A DNA stretch of 64,000 nt from Arthrinium phaeospermum. Its lineage: Eukaryota; Ascomycota; Sordariomycetes; Amphisphaeriales; Apiosporaceae. A model generated the notes under the pieces. That model was given only the letters and a program-made list of their open reading frames with translations, was not told the origin of the DNA and did not search any database. The DNA lies in NCBI GenBank assembly GCA_006503535.1, contig QYRS01000003.1, forward strand, positions 3,968,001-4,032,000, written 5' to 3'. Every line of letters starts with the position of its first letter. Positions within the stretch are counted from its first letter, which is position 1. This document shows, piece by piece, positions 19,704 to 30,039 of this stretch. The translations under genes were made by a program, and so were the position numbers.

Positions 19704-21076
19704 TCAAAGTTCGACGTGGCTGGGCGCCGCGATGTACTTGGGCTGGTTATTCAGGAACACGTTGCCCACCATGGGCACGGGTCCAACTCCCCCCAGCGCC
19801 CCCGCAGCTCCGGACGTTCCGCCGCCCGAACTGCCCACGCCGCCGAGCCCCTTGCCGGGAATGCTGGGTCCCCCGCCGCCGCCGCCCCGCTGCCGCCGCC
19901 GCCCGCACCACCGCCAGGGTTGTCAGGCGCCGGCGGCGGTCCCGGTGGGAGGGGCCCGTAGTTGGCTCCCCACCTGCCCCCAGAGCCCTTGATCCGCTTG
20001 ATTTGCTGTCGGACATTGCCCATGGAGTTGGTGTCGGGCATCATGGGGTCCCTGGGGTCCTGGCCCGGGAAGCGGAAGGTCTCGACGGCCCCGTTGTTGG
20101 TGCGGCCGTTGGCTTGGCGAATGGTTCCCCATCTGTGTTTGCGGGGCGGCGGCAGGAGCCCGAACGGTTAGCAAGCATGCAGGATGATGAAGGTGACGGG
20201 TCTCTTGGGCAGCAAGGCAGGAAGGACTTACGAGGGGTGTACGAAATAGTTGTCGGGAATGGGCGCGAGGCCGCGCCACGTGATGACGCCAAGGTAGATG
20301 GGGACGCCGCCCATTATCTGGAAGAGCACGCGGTCCGGCCCGGACGCACCGGCGGGTATGCTGTGAGGCCAGACATCGCCGCCGACGATGGGGTATTCGT
20401 AGATCACGGTGTTGCCGAACTGGCCGCCGTTGCCCGTCGCGCCCGCCCACGAACCCAGGCCGATGAAGGTCTGGGTGATGCGCAAGGGGCCCGGGGGACC
20501 CAAGGGTCGCGGGAACCGCTCACCGTTATAACTGTGCTGCCAGTCCTCCAGGCGGATGATGTTCTGTATCGAGCTCAAGACGATCGAGGCGCCCCACCGG
20601 AAGGTCCTGTAGATCTCCTCTTGCGTGTACGTCGCGCCTGGGAGGGCTTGTTGGCCGTCCTCCAATTCCCCGGTCCACTTGACGCTGACGCCGCCCGGGG
20701 GAATCTGGTTGTACCTTTGGGCGAACCTGTTGCAATGGTAGTAATAAGGGTTCGAGTCATACCCGGCTGGCCGACTGCCGTCCGGCGGGTCGAAGGGCCA
20801 CCTGGGGTCGTTGGCAGGGGGCGGGTCGGTGGCAGCGGGCGGATGGGTTGGGTCGTCTCGCCGGACGACCTTTGTGGGAGGTGACTCGGTTGCGGAGCCG
20901 ACGACAGACGAACTGAAGTTTCCGAGCAGTGGGAAATCGGGGGAAGAAGCGTGGGCTGGAGACTCGGTTGCTGTGATGGATCCGACGACAGAAGTTCCCA
21001 TGGGAAGACCCGCACTGAAAGGTGCCAGCAGAGCCAGCAGGACTGCTGCAACTGCGAAAACCTTGAAGCTTGACAT
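19704..21076 (-). CDS. secreted RNase T1-like protein lacking a catalytic His
   Basis: Exon 1 is 21076-20232, followed by an intron (GTAAGT ... CACAG) to 20133; exon 2 starts at 20132. A signal peptide (residues 1-23, hydrophobic AVAAVLLALLAPFSAG) precedes a Ser/Thr/Pro-rich stretch and a dibasic VVRR site at about 70-73, a possible Kex2 cut. The domain resembles the guanyl-specific RNase N1/T1 fold: DWQHSYNGERF (His181), VIYEYPI (Glu237), GPDRVLF (Arg259) and YLGVITWRG (residues 271-279) fit the T1 His40, Glu58, Arg77 and His92 blocks. Trp277 occupies the His92 position and Trp179 the Tyr38 position, so RNA cleavage is doubtful. Exon 2 encodes a Gly/Pro-rich tail. Its frame closes at 19751, but another frame gives a cleaner end (VGNVFLNNQPKYIAAPSHV) to 19704, implying a frameshift or unseen intron in the GC-rich run near 19870-19900. 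Role unknown; inactive RNase-like secreted proteins act as effectors in some fungi. Confidence 0.6.
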
Positions 21077-22232
21077 CAGTAACCAACCATTGGTCTATCG
21101 TGCGTGTGTCGAAGACTTACCAACATCTTGGCCTTTTCGTGTCACGAGACGACGGTCTGCTCGAGTTGACTTTGTTGGTTTATGTGTGGGCTACCTGAGT
21201 TTTCTCGAACTAGGTGGGGACCTAAAAGCAGTGACAGATAGTGGTGTGTCAGGAAGCATGGAGATGATCATGAGAAAGTAAAAATTATGGAAAACGAAGA
21301 GAGCAGGGTCATCTATTTATGTCGGGCAGGGCCAGTGGCTTCTCGCATCGTATTCAATACCACAGAGGGAGGAGTATTCAAGTCTGTTGGATACCGCCAA
21401 GCGCTTCTAGCACATGTATTCAACCTCACTAGGTCTTGTGGCTAAAGGATAAATTGAATTCGGCCAAGGGCTTTCAGGACATGAATTCAACGCCATCACC
21501 GCCTGTTGAGCAGACTATGGGTTGAATGACCCCTAATGACGCAGCGAGTACCTTCTTTATTCAATGTAAGCGAAGTGTGTCATCTGCCATCTCTATCAAG
21601 TCACGTATGGTCCTCAGTCGTTGCTGACACAGGACGGCTTACAGTAAGTAGTCTTGACTTATACCATGGGTGCTTTAATGTATCAGTCCTTGTGGCATTG
21701 ACGCGCGGTGGCTATCATGACAGTTCGGGCTGTGCTAGTGTCAAGCTGATGGCTTTAATATTGGAGCTTTTCATGGGTTTTGTCCCTCGGATGAACTTCC
21801 GGACGAATGTGTCATGCTATTGAGGCGACAACGAGGGACATTGGTCGTTCCTCCCAAATGTCTCCAAGATAGGTTGTTCTTACTATTGGAATTAATACCG
21901 GTTTGGTCAAGGTCTGCATTCATCTCTGTATCCAGATCAATTGCATGTCATAATTTGCCAGAAAGGCCAATCTTGTTTGTATGTATAAGCTTTGTCTTTG
22001 CCATGTTTGCAGAATAAAAGACATTTGGGGCACATAACCTGCCGTTTTGGAAAGTTTGGGTTTGTTCATACGCCTGTAGCTATCTCCGTTGTCCCTCCCG
22101 GCTTGACTAGATTCTGTTCTTCTTTACATTCACCCATCTTCGTTCCCGATGTCTCGTCGAGCTCCAGTTGAAATCCTGACAGCATCTATTGACAACAGTC
22201 TTGATACACGTTTGCCTTTCTTTCGCATCAGG
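21077..22232. other. intergenic region between divergent genes
   Basis: No gene is supported. The first ~100 bp probably hold the 5' leader of the RNase-like gene. An ATG at 22149, in frame with the next gene, would extend that protein by 28 residues; see that entry. Confidence 0.4.
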
Positions 22233-23513
22233 ATGGATTACAAGGTAGAACGATTTTCTTCGCGCCACCCTGTCGTAGGCAATCTCTATTCTTCAAGAAT
22301 CACATCTTTGGATGAGTTATGGGGTCTCATAGGGCGCTCGGCTTTCCTGGCCCTGGATACAGAATTTGTCCATATCCGAGGCAGACCCCGAGGTACTGTT
22401 CTTCTTCAAGTTGGCGTTGCATACGCCCCTAGCATATCATCGCCCATCCAATCCCCTAAACCGACAATCAAAGACTTTGTGCATCGGAACCAGGTGATTG
22501 GGAATACGGTAAACATTATCTTGACCGCTGAAGATCAAGAACTTGTGCGAGCTTTCAACAAAGGCAAGATACCATTTCGCAGAACCACTGAGTTCTGGGA
22601 AGAGCAGAAGTGCCGAGTAGAAGAATTGGATACTTGCATGTGTTCGCTAGTCCAGCGGTACAAGCAAGACGCTGCAAGCCGTGGCAAGGATCTGGTCCTG
22701 GTCACATTCGAGCACGGAGCCGAGTGGAGATACCTTACCCACTATTTCCCCAGCATCGCGCAGTGCTTCGCCAGCTGGCTGGATGTTCGAGAACTCGCCA
22801 AAACCGACGCTCTTCGATGCAACACCCCAACACTGAAGACGTGCTTGTCGTGTTACGGCTACCACTGGAGGGACATAACGTGTGCCTCCTCTATTGCCTC
22901 GGGCCAGGACTACGAAGGACAGGAGCGCAATGCGAACGGGCATAATGCTGGCAACGATGCTTGTATGACACTCACACTCCTCGAGTGTCTTCAAGACCCC
23001 GACTTCCGACAGCGTCTGAGCAAGAGACAGGTAATCGAGTCGATTGTCAAGCCGTTCAAGGCGCCTTCCGCGCGGGAACCGTATGTCGCGACTTTCGAGT
23101 CCGCGAACCCAAAATCGTTCCCAGGATGCCTTGGCAGCGGCTACAGAGCCGCTCGGTACTTTTGGGACTTTGAACCCACCGGCTTGGGTCTGAAATACAA
23201 AGCACGCGAAAGAGGAAACAAGGATGTCAAAAAACAGCCGGAACGTGGCTGGGTGGCCTTTGGTTCCAAGGAACACCTCGAGCGGTTCATAGAGAGATGC
23301 CATGATAGACTGATTGGGAGCGTGACACTCAAGGTAGCCAAGGTCGATCGCGATGGGACCGAGTTTAGAGCTGTATCGGAATTGCGACAGAGGCAGATGG
23401 AGCAGGTACGACAGGAGCGGAAACGGAGCAGAGAAGCGAAGGAGGCGCAATCTGAAGAGTATCCCGAGGTTGACATGGCAGATCTTTTTGGTAGTGATAT
23501 GGATCTGCCATAA
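22233..23513 (+). CDS. Gfd2/YDR514C-like DEDDh exonuclease-fold protein A
   Basis: The protein of 426 residues (454 if ATG 22149 is used) belongs to the fungal Gfd2/YDR514C-like RNase H-fold family. The DEDDh motifs are readable: FLALDTEFV (Exo I, D-x-E), SWLDVRELAK (Exo II) and HNAGNDACMTL (Exo III with the final H and D). This fits a 3'-5' exonuclease-type active site, with RNA or DNA as possible substrate. The C-terminus has a Lys/Glu-rich coiled tail (RQRQMEQVRQERKRSREAKE) ending in acidic DLFGSDMD. ATG 22233 is preferred because the paralogue at 25367 begins at the equivalent point (IDKHPIVGKLF against SRHPVVGNLY). The pair lies head-out around a carrier gene, which indicates an inverted duplication. 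Catalytic activity is inferred from motifs only. Confidence 0.8.
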   Translation: MDYKVERFSSRHPVVGNLYSSRITSLDELWGLIGRSAFLALDTEFVHIRGRPRGTVLLQVGVAYAPSISSPIQSPKPTIKDFVHRNQVIGNTVNIILTAEDQELVRAFNKGKIPFRRTTEFWEEQKCRVEELDTCMCSLVQRYKQDAASRGKDLVLVTFEHGAEWRYLTHYFPSIAQCFASWLDVRELAKTDALRCNTPTLKTCLSCYGYHWRDITCASSIASGQDYEGQERNANGHNAGNDACMTLTLLECLQDPDFRQRLSKRQVIESIVKPFKAPSAREPYVATFESANPKSFPGCLGSGYRAARYFWDFEPTGLGLKYKARERGNKDVKKQPERGWVAFGSKEHLERFIERCHDRLIGSVTLKVAKVDRDGTEFRAVSELRQRQMEQVRQERKRSREAKEAQSEEYPEVDMADLFGSDMDLP

Positions 23514-23870
23514 GTAATGTCCGATAGAACGCGAATCGCCTAACGAGATGTTGCTTACAGTTGTGGACTAGGGTAAGAAGCATCAAGCAGACTCGTGTTA
23601 TAACGTCATATTGGTCTGCTTCGCCAACGAACCGAAAGCTCGTCAGTATGTGTGGCTTACAGTGTCTTCCTATACCGGGCTCATGTCCAATTACGCACGC
23701 CGAAATACATCCGAGATGTTATCGAAGTGGTGCGGTGTACTCTTGTCGCTCAAAATCAGTTATTCTACTCAACACAGACGATTACTCCATTCAAAGGTTT
23801 TCTTTATTCCAGCAAAAAGTTCAATCATTCCATTCAAGTTCTAGTTATTCAATTGGCGATCATTCAACGT
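23514..23870. other. intergenic region between convergent genes
   Basis: AT-rich, with several TTCATT/ATTCAA-type direct repeats near 23790-23880 (CATTCA occurring repeatedly). Probably the joint 3' region of the two convergent genes. No gene. Confidence 0.4.
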
Positions 23871-24885
23871 TTATTCAATGAGCCCCATGTAACGCCGCAT
23901 GCGGTCGTACACGTAGAAACCCGTTGCCGTCATTGGGATAACCTTCAGGTATCCAATGGTGAGTCCAACATAGAACCCACGCAGCCCTCTCTCGGCATGA
24001 ACGCGGCGGGCTGTGCCCACTATTCCGGCATGGCTCACCCCGGCCAAATCCGCCACTTGTGATCGGCGTCGAATAACCTCCAACGGATAAGCAGCAGTTT
24101 GGGCAAGGACTCCGGCAACTGCACCACACGACAGCTGCGCCCACGCTTTCAACTCTCTGCTGTTCGAAGTGGTGTATGGCGCAATGCTGGGTGTTCGGAG
24201 CAAATCCTGCATCGTTCCGTGCGCTCCGAAGGAGATTCCGGCGTACGGAAGTATACCGACTATAGTTGGCGCGAAGCCTCTGTAGAAGTTAAGCAGGCTA
24301 CCTCGGTCACCTTGCTTTCCCTGATAGATCATCCGGCATACTTCGGCCCAAGTAGAGGCGCGGGACTTCTCAAGAGTTTCAAAGGCCAGCCGGATCCGGA
24401 TAAGCTCGAGAGGGTATGTGAGGGTGGTAGAGGTGGCGCCCGCTAGGCTTCCACAAATCAGTCGTCGCCAGGGGGCTTCTTGCTCAGGGGTAGAGCCGAT
24501 CAGAGCGGCGCGGTACTTCTCGTAGGCCAGGAAGTTGAGCCCGGAATAGGGGAAATTCCGTGCCAGAGTCGCGAGATGGCCTTTGTACAGTCCGCGAACG
24601 CCCTGAGATCGGTATATATCTCGTACGGCGCGAAGCCAGCCGTTCCAGTGATCGGAGTGGTGTCGGAACCGTTCGTGGGACGTTTGGAATAGGATCCTAA
24701 CCCGGTCCAGTGGTGCTACGACAGTCTTGGCCTGCAGCACCAACTTCGTGTCAGCATGTGGTCGCGTGATGAAGGAAAGTGAATCTTACGGCACTACCTG
24801 CGACTCCTCCGGCGATTACATCCCAAATAGGGGAGTGAGTCTCGGGGCTCTGGTCGCCAGGAGCATGATCCTTGCTGTTCGTCAT
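23871..24885 (-). CDS. mitochondrial carrier, Leu5/SLC25A16-42 (CoA) type
   Basis: Two exons, 24885-24790 and 24731-23871, make 318 residues, the usual length of mitochondrial carriers. The three repeats each show the signature P-x-[DE]-x-x-[RK]: APLDRVRILF, YPLELIRIRL and YPLEVIRRRS. Each is followed by a conserved glycine motif such as GLYKGHLATLARNFPYSG and FYRGFAPTIVGILPYAG, with six transmembrane helices expected in the inner membrane. The first repeat, AKTVVAPLDRVRILFQTS, is characteristic of the Leu5/Graves-disease-carrier group, which imports coenzyme A or its precursor. The intron splits the first helix (GVAGSA|AKTVV), donor GTAAGA, acceptor CTGCAG. A Met at 24951 in frame would add 22 residues; 24885 is chosen for the typical short N-terminus. 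Confidence 0.88.
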
Positions 24886-25366
24886 CGTGAAAGAGCCTTT
24901 CAGGGGTTTGTGAATTCCTGGGGCGTCGTATCGTGCCTCGCGAAAATGCAATCAACAGAAGGCGAAAAGGAGAAAGGGGATAGATATCGCAGCTTCTGAA
25001 CCAAAACAATAACTCCGTCAATTGGCTTCGCGACGTGGCTCAAAAACAACAAAGTCCAACGGCGGTTAAAGAGCTGCGATGGCTTAGGGATTCGGGGAGG
25101 CCAAGGCACATCACACAGTGCCCGGAGTTTAGACTCGGACTTAACACAGGCGGTTAGGGATGCTGTAATTTGAGCTTCTAGGGGACTTTGGGCTCGCGCT
25201 AGAGACTTACAGCTCTTGCTACAAGAACACGTAAGCACTAACCCTGCCTCTGGACTTTAGTTGGGTTGTGTATAACAAAGACTTGAGATCGAATCGCTTC
25301 AATGTTGTTATATGTAGTATATATCTCTTTTCAGCCGAGTAACCCTTCGAAATAGATGTCCCTCCA
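24886..25366. other. intergenic region
   Basis: Upstream region of the carrier and 3' region of the second exonuclease-like gene. No gene, RNA or clear repeat. Confidence 0.4.
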
Positions 25367-26617
25367 TCAACTTGGGAACAACCCAGTGAGCTCAAAGCCG
25401 GACTCCCGCAAAGCTTGATAATCATCTCGCATCGACTTTCTCGCCGCCCTCGAGAGGCTGATCTGTTCCGAGGTCAGATACCCTCCTCGAGCCAGCTCGT
25501 CCTTTGTCCGTCTGACCCTAAGTACTCGCAGGGTGATACCTTGCACAGTCGCGTCGTGGTAGGTTTTCATGAACCGTTCCAGATGCGCTTCCGTCTCGAA
25601 CGCCGCCCAGCCTTTCTCGCCCACTTTCTGCCACCCGCGCTGCCAGTTCTCCTGGGGCTTGCAGGTGATGTGTAGACGCGTCGGCGTGTAGGGTAGGAAG
25701 TACCGCGCCGCTCTCGTGACGACACCCATGCAATGCGGGAGCCGGTCCTGGTCCGCGGGCTCAATGGTGGCCGCGAACTCGGCCTTCAGAGGGGGGACGC
25801 GGGCCCAGGTCATCATGGCCCGCAGATCCTGGTGGCTCGTCATGGCCTCCCGCAGCGCCGGGCCCAGGAAGCCCTCGAGCGCCGCGAGCGTCATGACCGC
25901 GTCGTCCCCGGCGTTGTGGGCCTTCTGGGCTCGGAGCGGATCGCACATGGCGTCCAGGTCCGCGGCGGGGTCGGAGATGACGGGCCACCGGTACCCGAAC
26001 ACGCGCAGGGTGCATTGCAGGGTCGGTAGCTTCTGGTTCTTGGGGTTCACCTCCTTCCCGAGGTCGCGCACGTCGAGCCAGTGGGCGAAGTGCCGGGCGA
26101 TGCGGCTGAAGTAGAGTGTCATGTATCTCCAGTCCGCGGCGTTTTCGTACACTACCAGGACTAGCTGGTCTTTGCCGCGGCTAAGGGCGTCTTGCTTGTA
26201 CGACTCCACGAGTGTGTCTAGACGATGCTCCAGTGTTGCTTGCGAACATTCCTCATTCGTTAGCAACCTGGAAGGCCAGCTGGTGGGCATTTTCTCTCTT
26301 TTGGTAGATTGTAGCAGTTCCTCTTCCTCTTCGGCACTCAAAACGATGTTTACACTCCGGCCGGCGACCTGTCCAGACTGAATAAAGTCCTTCAACGATA
26401 ACTGGTCGTCGGGTGTTCGAGTGGGCGGTTTGAGGTCCGGGATGTAGGCCACGCCGACTTGGTATAGTGTGTCGTCCAGTTTGGTTATGTACTCTGTATC
26501 GATAGCCACGAATGCCGAGCGTTCAAGCAACGACATCACGTCGTCAATGCACCCCACTCTATTTGGGAAGAGCTTTCCAACGATTGGATGCTTGTCGATA
26601 ATGTCTCGGAAAGTCAT
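25367..26617 (-). CDS. Gfd2/YDR514C-like DEDDh exonuclease-fold protein B
   Basis: A 416-residue paralogue of the 22233 gene, in opposite orientation on the other side of the carrier. It keeps the same active-site set: FVAIDTEYI (Exo I), HWLDVRDLGK (Exo II) and HNAGDDAVMTL (Exo III). Other shared blocks are SYKQDALSRGKDQLVLVVYE, TRAARYF and GWAAFETEAHLERFMK. The C-terminal tail is shorter and ends ELTGLFPS. ATG 26617 is chosen because the homology starts there; an upstream in-frame ATG at 26758 would add 47 residues of leader-like sequence with no counterpart in the other copy. The divergence between copies is high, so the duplication is old. Substrate unknown. Confidence 0.82.
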   Translation of the reverse strand: MTFRDIIDKHPIVGKLFPNRVGCIDDVMSLLERSAFVAIDTEYITKLDDTLYQVGVAYIPDLKPPTRTPDDQLSLKDFIQSGQVAGRSVNIVLSAEEEEELLQSTKREKMPTSWPSRLLTNEECSQATLEHRLDTLVESYKQDALSRGKDQLVLVVYENAADWRYMTLYFSRIARHFAHWLDVRDLGKEVNPKNQKLPTLQCTLRVFGYRWPVISDPAADLDAMCDPLRAQKAHNAGDDAVMTLAALEGFLGPALREAMTSHQDLRAMMTWARVPPLKAEFAATIEPADQDRLPHCMGVVTRAARYFLPYTPTRLHITCKPQENWQRGWQKVGEKGWAAFETEAHLERFMKTYHDATVQGITLRVLRVRRTKDELARGGYLTSEQISLSRAARKSMRDDYQALRESGFELTGLFPS

Positions 26618-27611
26618 CGCTGGTATATTGATGTTACTAGAGATTAGATTGACGGTGGGAGGAAGTAATTCAATGTAAGTAACAATATTGTGAGCTGGAT
26701 TGGCGACTGGCAACGAAGATGAATAGAGATGAACCAAGGAAGCATCGCAGATAGGCACAGCGTATACTTATTGCGAGCCACCACGAAGTTTACGGAGATA
26801 GGTCGACATATTATAGCCCATTGAGATAGCGCATACGAAAAGTTGACAGAGCTTTGTTGGCCATACATCCCAGAACCTTCGAGTTGCTTCTGTACCAAGG
26901 TTGGTCTCAAGTCTATTATTGGTTATGGTAGTAGTTTTGCCTTTCTCTTGTCCTTGCAACGCCCAGAGCAAGTTTAAGTAAGTTGAGCAGAGGCAGCCAC
27001 AGTCCATGTCAATACAGGATAAAAGAAACAGGCAAACTGGGTTCCCTGTCACACGTGTTGACATAATACGGGTGAGTCGACTCTGGTGCCTGTTTGGGTC
27101 AACATAGACGTCTTCATTCTACTGTGCAATGCGGCGTGACTGTTGCAATATGATATCTCTGGGGTTGCCTCAGTTGGATTCATATTCCATTTGACTGACT
27201 GTCCAGTCGCCTCGGATGGTTGCTCAAGTCTTGTGGATGTCAAACTCGACGCGGACTGCGGTGCCACTTTTCCCCACCAATCAATCCAGAGCGCTATTTG
27301 CCAAGCCGGGGATGGAGATCTAGGCCTCGTTGCCAAGAGCATGATATCCCTTTCCGACCGACCTTTTGACTTCGGTCTCGATTCTCGCTTCCCGGATGTG
27401 GTGCTTTACCCGGTCTGCAGACGCCGCATCCAGCTCAACGGTCGTCATGCTCCGGCTTTTTTTGCCAAGTCCACTTTTGCCCCTCCTCCATTTCCCCGGA
27501 TTCCATGTCGCTTTGGCTCCATAAGATGGGCCCGCATCCTGCGCCAGTCCGTGCTGCCAGACCAGGATCGACGGCAACTAGCAGGGATCACGAGCTTATC
27601 GCAAAGTCACC
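26618..27611. other. intergenic region upstream of the pectinesterase gene
   Basis: No credible gene. A CAAT/TATA arrangement is not obvious, although the 200 bp before 27612 are a likely promoter. Confidence 0.4.
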
Positions 27612-28760
27612 ATGAAGATCATCACCGCTGCCGCAATCCTTTTGGTCGGCGCAACCGGGGTCCTCGCCGCGAGCCGCACCTCGCCCCCGTCCGGCTGTCT
27701 GCACGTCGCCAAGTCCGGCGGCGGCCAGTACACCAGCGTGCAGGCCGCCATCAACGCGCTCTCGACCTCGTCCGCGGCGGACCAGTGCGTCTTCGTCGAC
27801 CAGGGGACCTACACCGAGCAGGTCTACATCGCCAAGCGCGCCGCCCGGCTCACCGTCTACGGCTACACCACCGACACGGGCTCGTACGCCGGCAACAAGG
27901 CGACCGTCACGTTCAACAAGGACGCCAAGGCCGCGGGCAACAACGACAAGAGCGGGACGCTTCGGGTGGCGGCGGCGAACGTCAAGGTTTACAATCTCAA
28001 TGTGGTCAACTCATGTAAGTACTACAGCTGCTACCCGCAACGCAAAAACGATGAGAATTATCGACTAATTTCCTGTAGTTGGGAAGGGATCTCAGGCCAT
28101 CGCACTCAGCGCCCAAGAAAGCAGTGGCTACTACGGTTGCTCTTTCTACGGCTTCCAGGATACGCTGCTCTCGAACAAGCGTACTCAGTACTACAAGAAC
28201 TGCATGATCACAGGCGCCACCGATTTCATCTTTGGTCAGGATGCTGCTTCTTGGTTCGAGCAATGCGACATTCGAGTGCGAAATGGGGGCTACTACATCA
28301 CTGGTTAGTCTTTTCCTCATGATCTATCTACACGTGGAAAATTTGGTTTGCAATGCCAGAATGTTGATCAAGATGGCTGACAACAATTGAAACAGCGAAC
28401 GGCCGGAACTCGGCGTCCAACCCCTCATACTACGTCTTCAACAAGTGCGACATCCGTGCCGGGTCTGGCGAATCTGTCGGTGCGGGAAGTTACTACCTAG
28501 GCAGGCCATGGCGGACATATTCGCGAGTCGTCTTCCAGAACACAGCCATGAGCAATGTCATCAATAGTGCTGGATGGCATGACTGGAACGGCGACCCGGA
28601 CCTCGACAACGTCTATTATGGCGAGTACTCCAATACAGGGGCCGGAGCAGCTGGGTCTCGAGTCGGTTGGTCCAAGAAACTGACCTCGGCCGTGTCCATC
28701 TCGACGGTGCTGGGCGGTAACTACGCGAGCCAGCCTTGGTATGATGGATCCTTTCCATGA
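27612..28760 (+). CDS. secreted pectinesterase (pectin methylesterase, CE8)
   Basis: Three exons, 27612-28014, 28079-28303 and 28396-28760, give 330 residues, the normal length for a fungal enzyme. A signal peptide (MKIITAAAILLVGATGVLAA) is followed by the parallel beta-helix domain. Family motifs are present: SGGGQYTSVQAAINAL, SQAIALSAQ, YGFQDTLL, TGATDFIFG and YLGRPWR. The two catalytic aspartates (QDTL and DFIFG) and the arginine of LGRPW are intact, so the enzyme should remove methyl esters from homogalacturonan in plant cell walls. Introns use GTAAGT and GTTAGT donors. It stands alone, with no other pectinolytic genes nearby. Such an enzyme suggests plant-associated or litter-decomposing growth. 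Confidence 0.93.
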
Positions 28761-29987
28761 GTGATTATTGATTAGGCACTTCAACTTCTATTACAACTAC
28801 ATCTCGGGCCAATACGTCGACAGATGCTTTTGATAATGGTGGAGGAGCAAAAGCAGTGTGGTAGGCAGTGAGGCTTTGGGCCATCCTGTTGTTCTGTATG
28901 GACTTGTAAGAACACCAATGGCTGACATTTTCTACATATCTAAATAATCTAAAATCATATGGTGCTCGATCACTTCTTGCAGTTTCAAATGTGAACCAAG
29001 GCTTCGCTGTGGAGCATGAACAAGAATATCATGATGCTTTTACACGCTGCATAATGTAGGGTAGAACTCGTCCACGCACCGAATTACTTGTATCACAGTT
29101 GCAATTCGAAAATATAAACCAGTCACCCATGCCCTGTTCCCATTCTATCTAATTGAAAGCACATTACATATGCACGTATGGCCTGTGTAGGGAAGTCTGA
29201 ACAGTAAGCCAATGTCATTCACATGAGCTATCTATGGATACCATCTTGAAATATCTATCTACAATCAAAGCCCAGGGAGTAGGCCCTCTGTATGGGCGGC
29301 CAGCTACATGCTGTACTAGCTGGCACTGTTCCCCATTGGTAGGATGAATTGGATGCCTTACTGGCCTCCAAGCATTGATAATGAAGTACGTAGGTACATG
29401 GCACATTAAGCAATTGTTCTGATTAGGGTGGAGCACTTATCGTGACGCGTTTGGGGGTTGTGCCCAGCAGGCAGGTGGGTGTTTACAGCCAGTAGGTCAC
29501 ACCCTCCGTACTTACAGCACTTGGTGAATGCCCTGATAGCTCCCCGTATCAAAAATGCCAAACAGGAATGAATTAATTGGCCAATCAAAAAGCTTCGATT
29601 TGGAAAATAATATTTTCTGATCTGGTTTCCATTTCGGGCGTGTTACTGATTTGGCCAGCTCCAGGCCCAGATTCCACTTACAAAAGGACTTCTTCTCTCC
29701 CACCAAGTAAGTTCCTGACTTCCCTTCCTCCTCTCCCATCTCTTGCGAGTCCATCTTCTTGACTTGCATCCAACACACACACACTCAACATCCATCCTCA
29801 TCCATCATCCACTCTCTTTTCTTCGACCCCATCTTCAACTTTCGTGTCAACATCAAGGTAAGTCAACTTCATCCATCATTGTCAACAACATCCCCATCCA
29901 CTACCACTTCCTCCACTTCCATCTTCAACCTTCATCTCAACATCCAGGCAAGTCAACATCATCCATCATTGCCACCCACATCCAAAT

Positions 29988-30039
29988 CCATCTTCCACAT
30001 CCATCTTCCACATCCATCTTCCACATCCATCTTCCACAT
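29988..30039. repeat. 13-bp minisatellite, four perfect copies
   Basis: CCATCTTCCACAT is repeated at 29988, 30001, 30014 and 30027, and a degenerate continuation follows. The 13-bp period breaks any reading frame, so the tract is non-coding. Confidence 0.9.

Noticed and set aside
19628..20884. Long plus-strand open frame (418 codons) over the RNase-like gene
   Set aside because: It is antisense to a gene with signal peptide, splice signals and domain similarity, and its Gly/Arg/Pro-rich composition is that of a GC-rich shadow frame.
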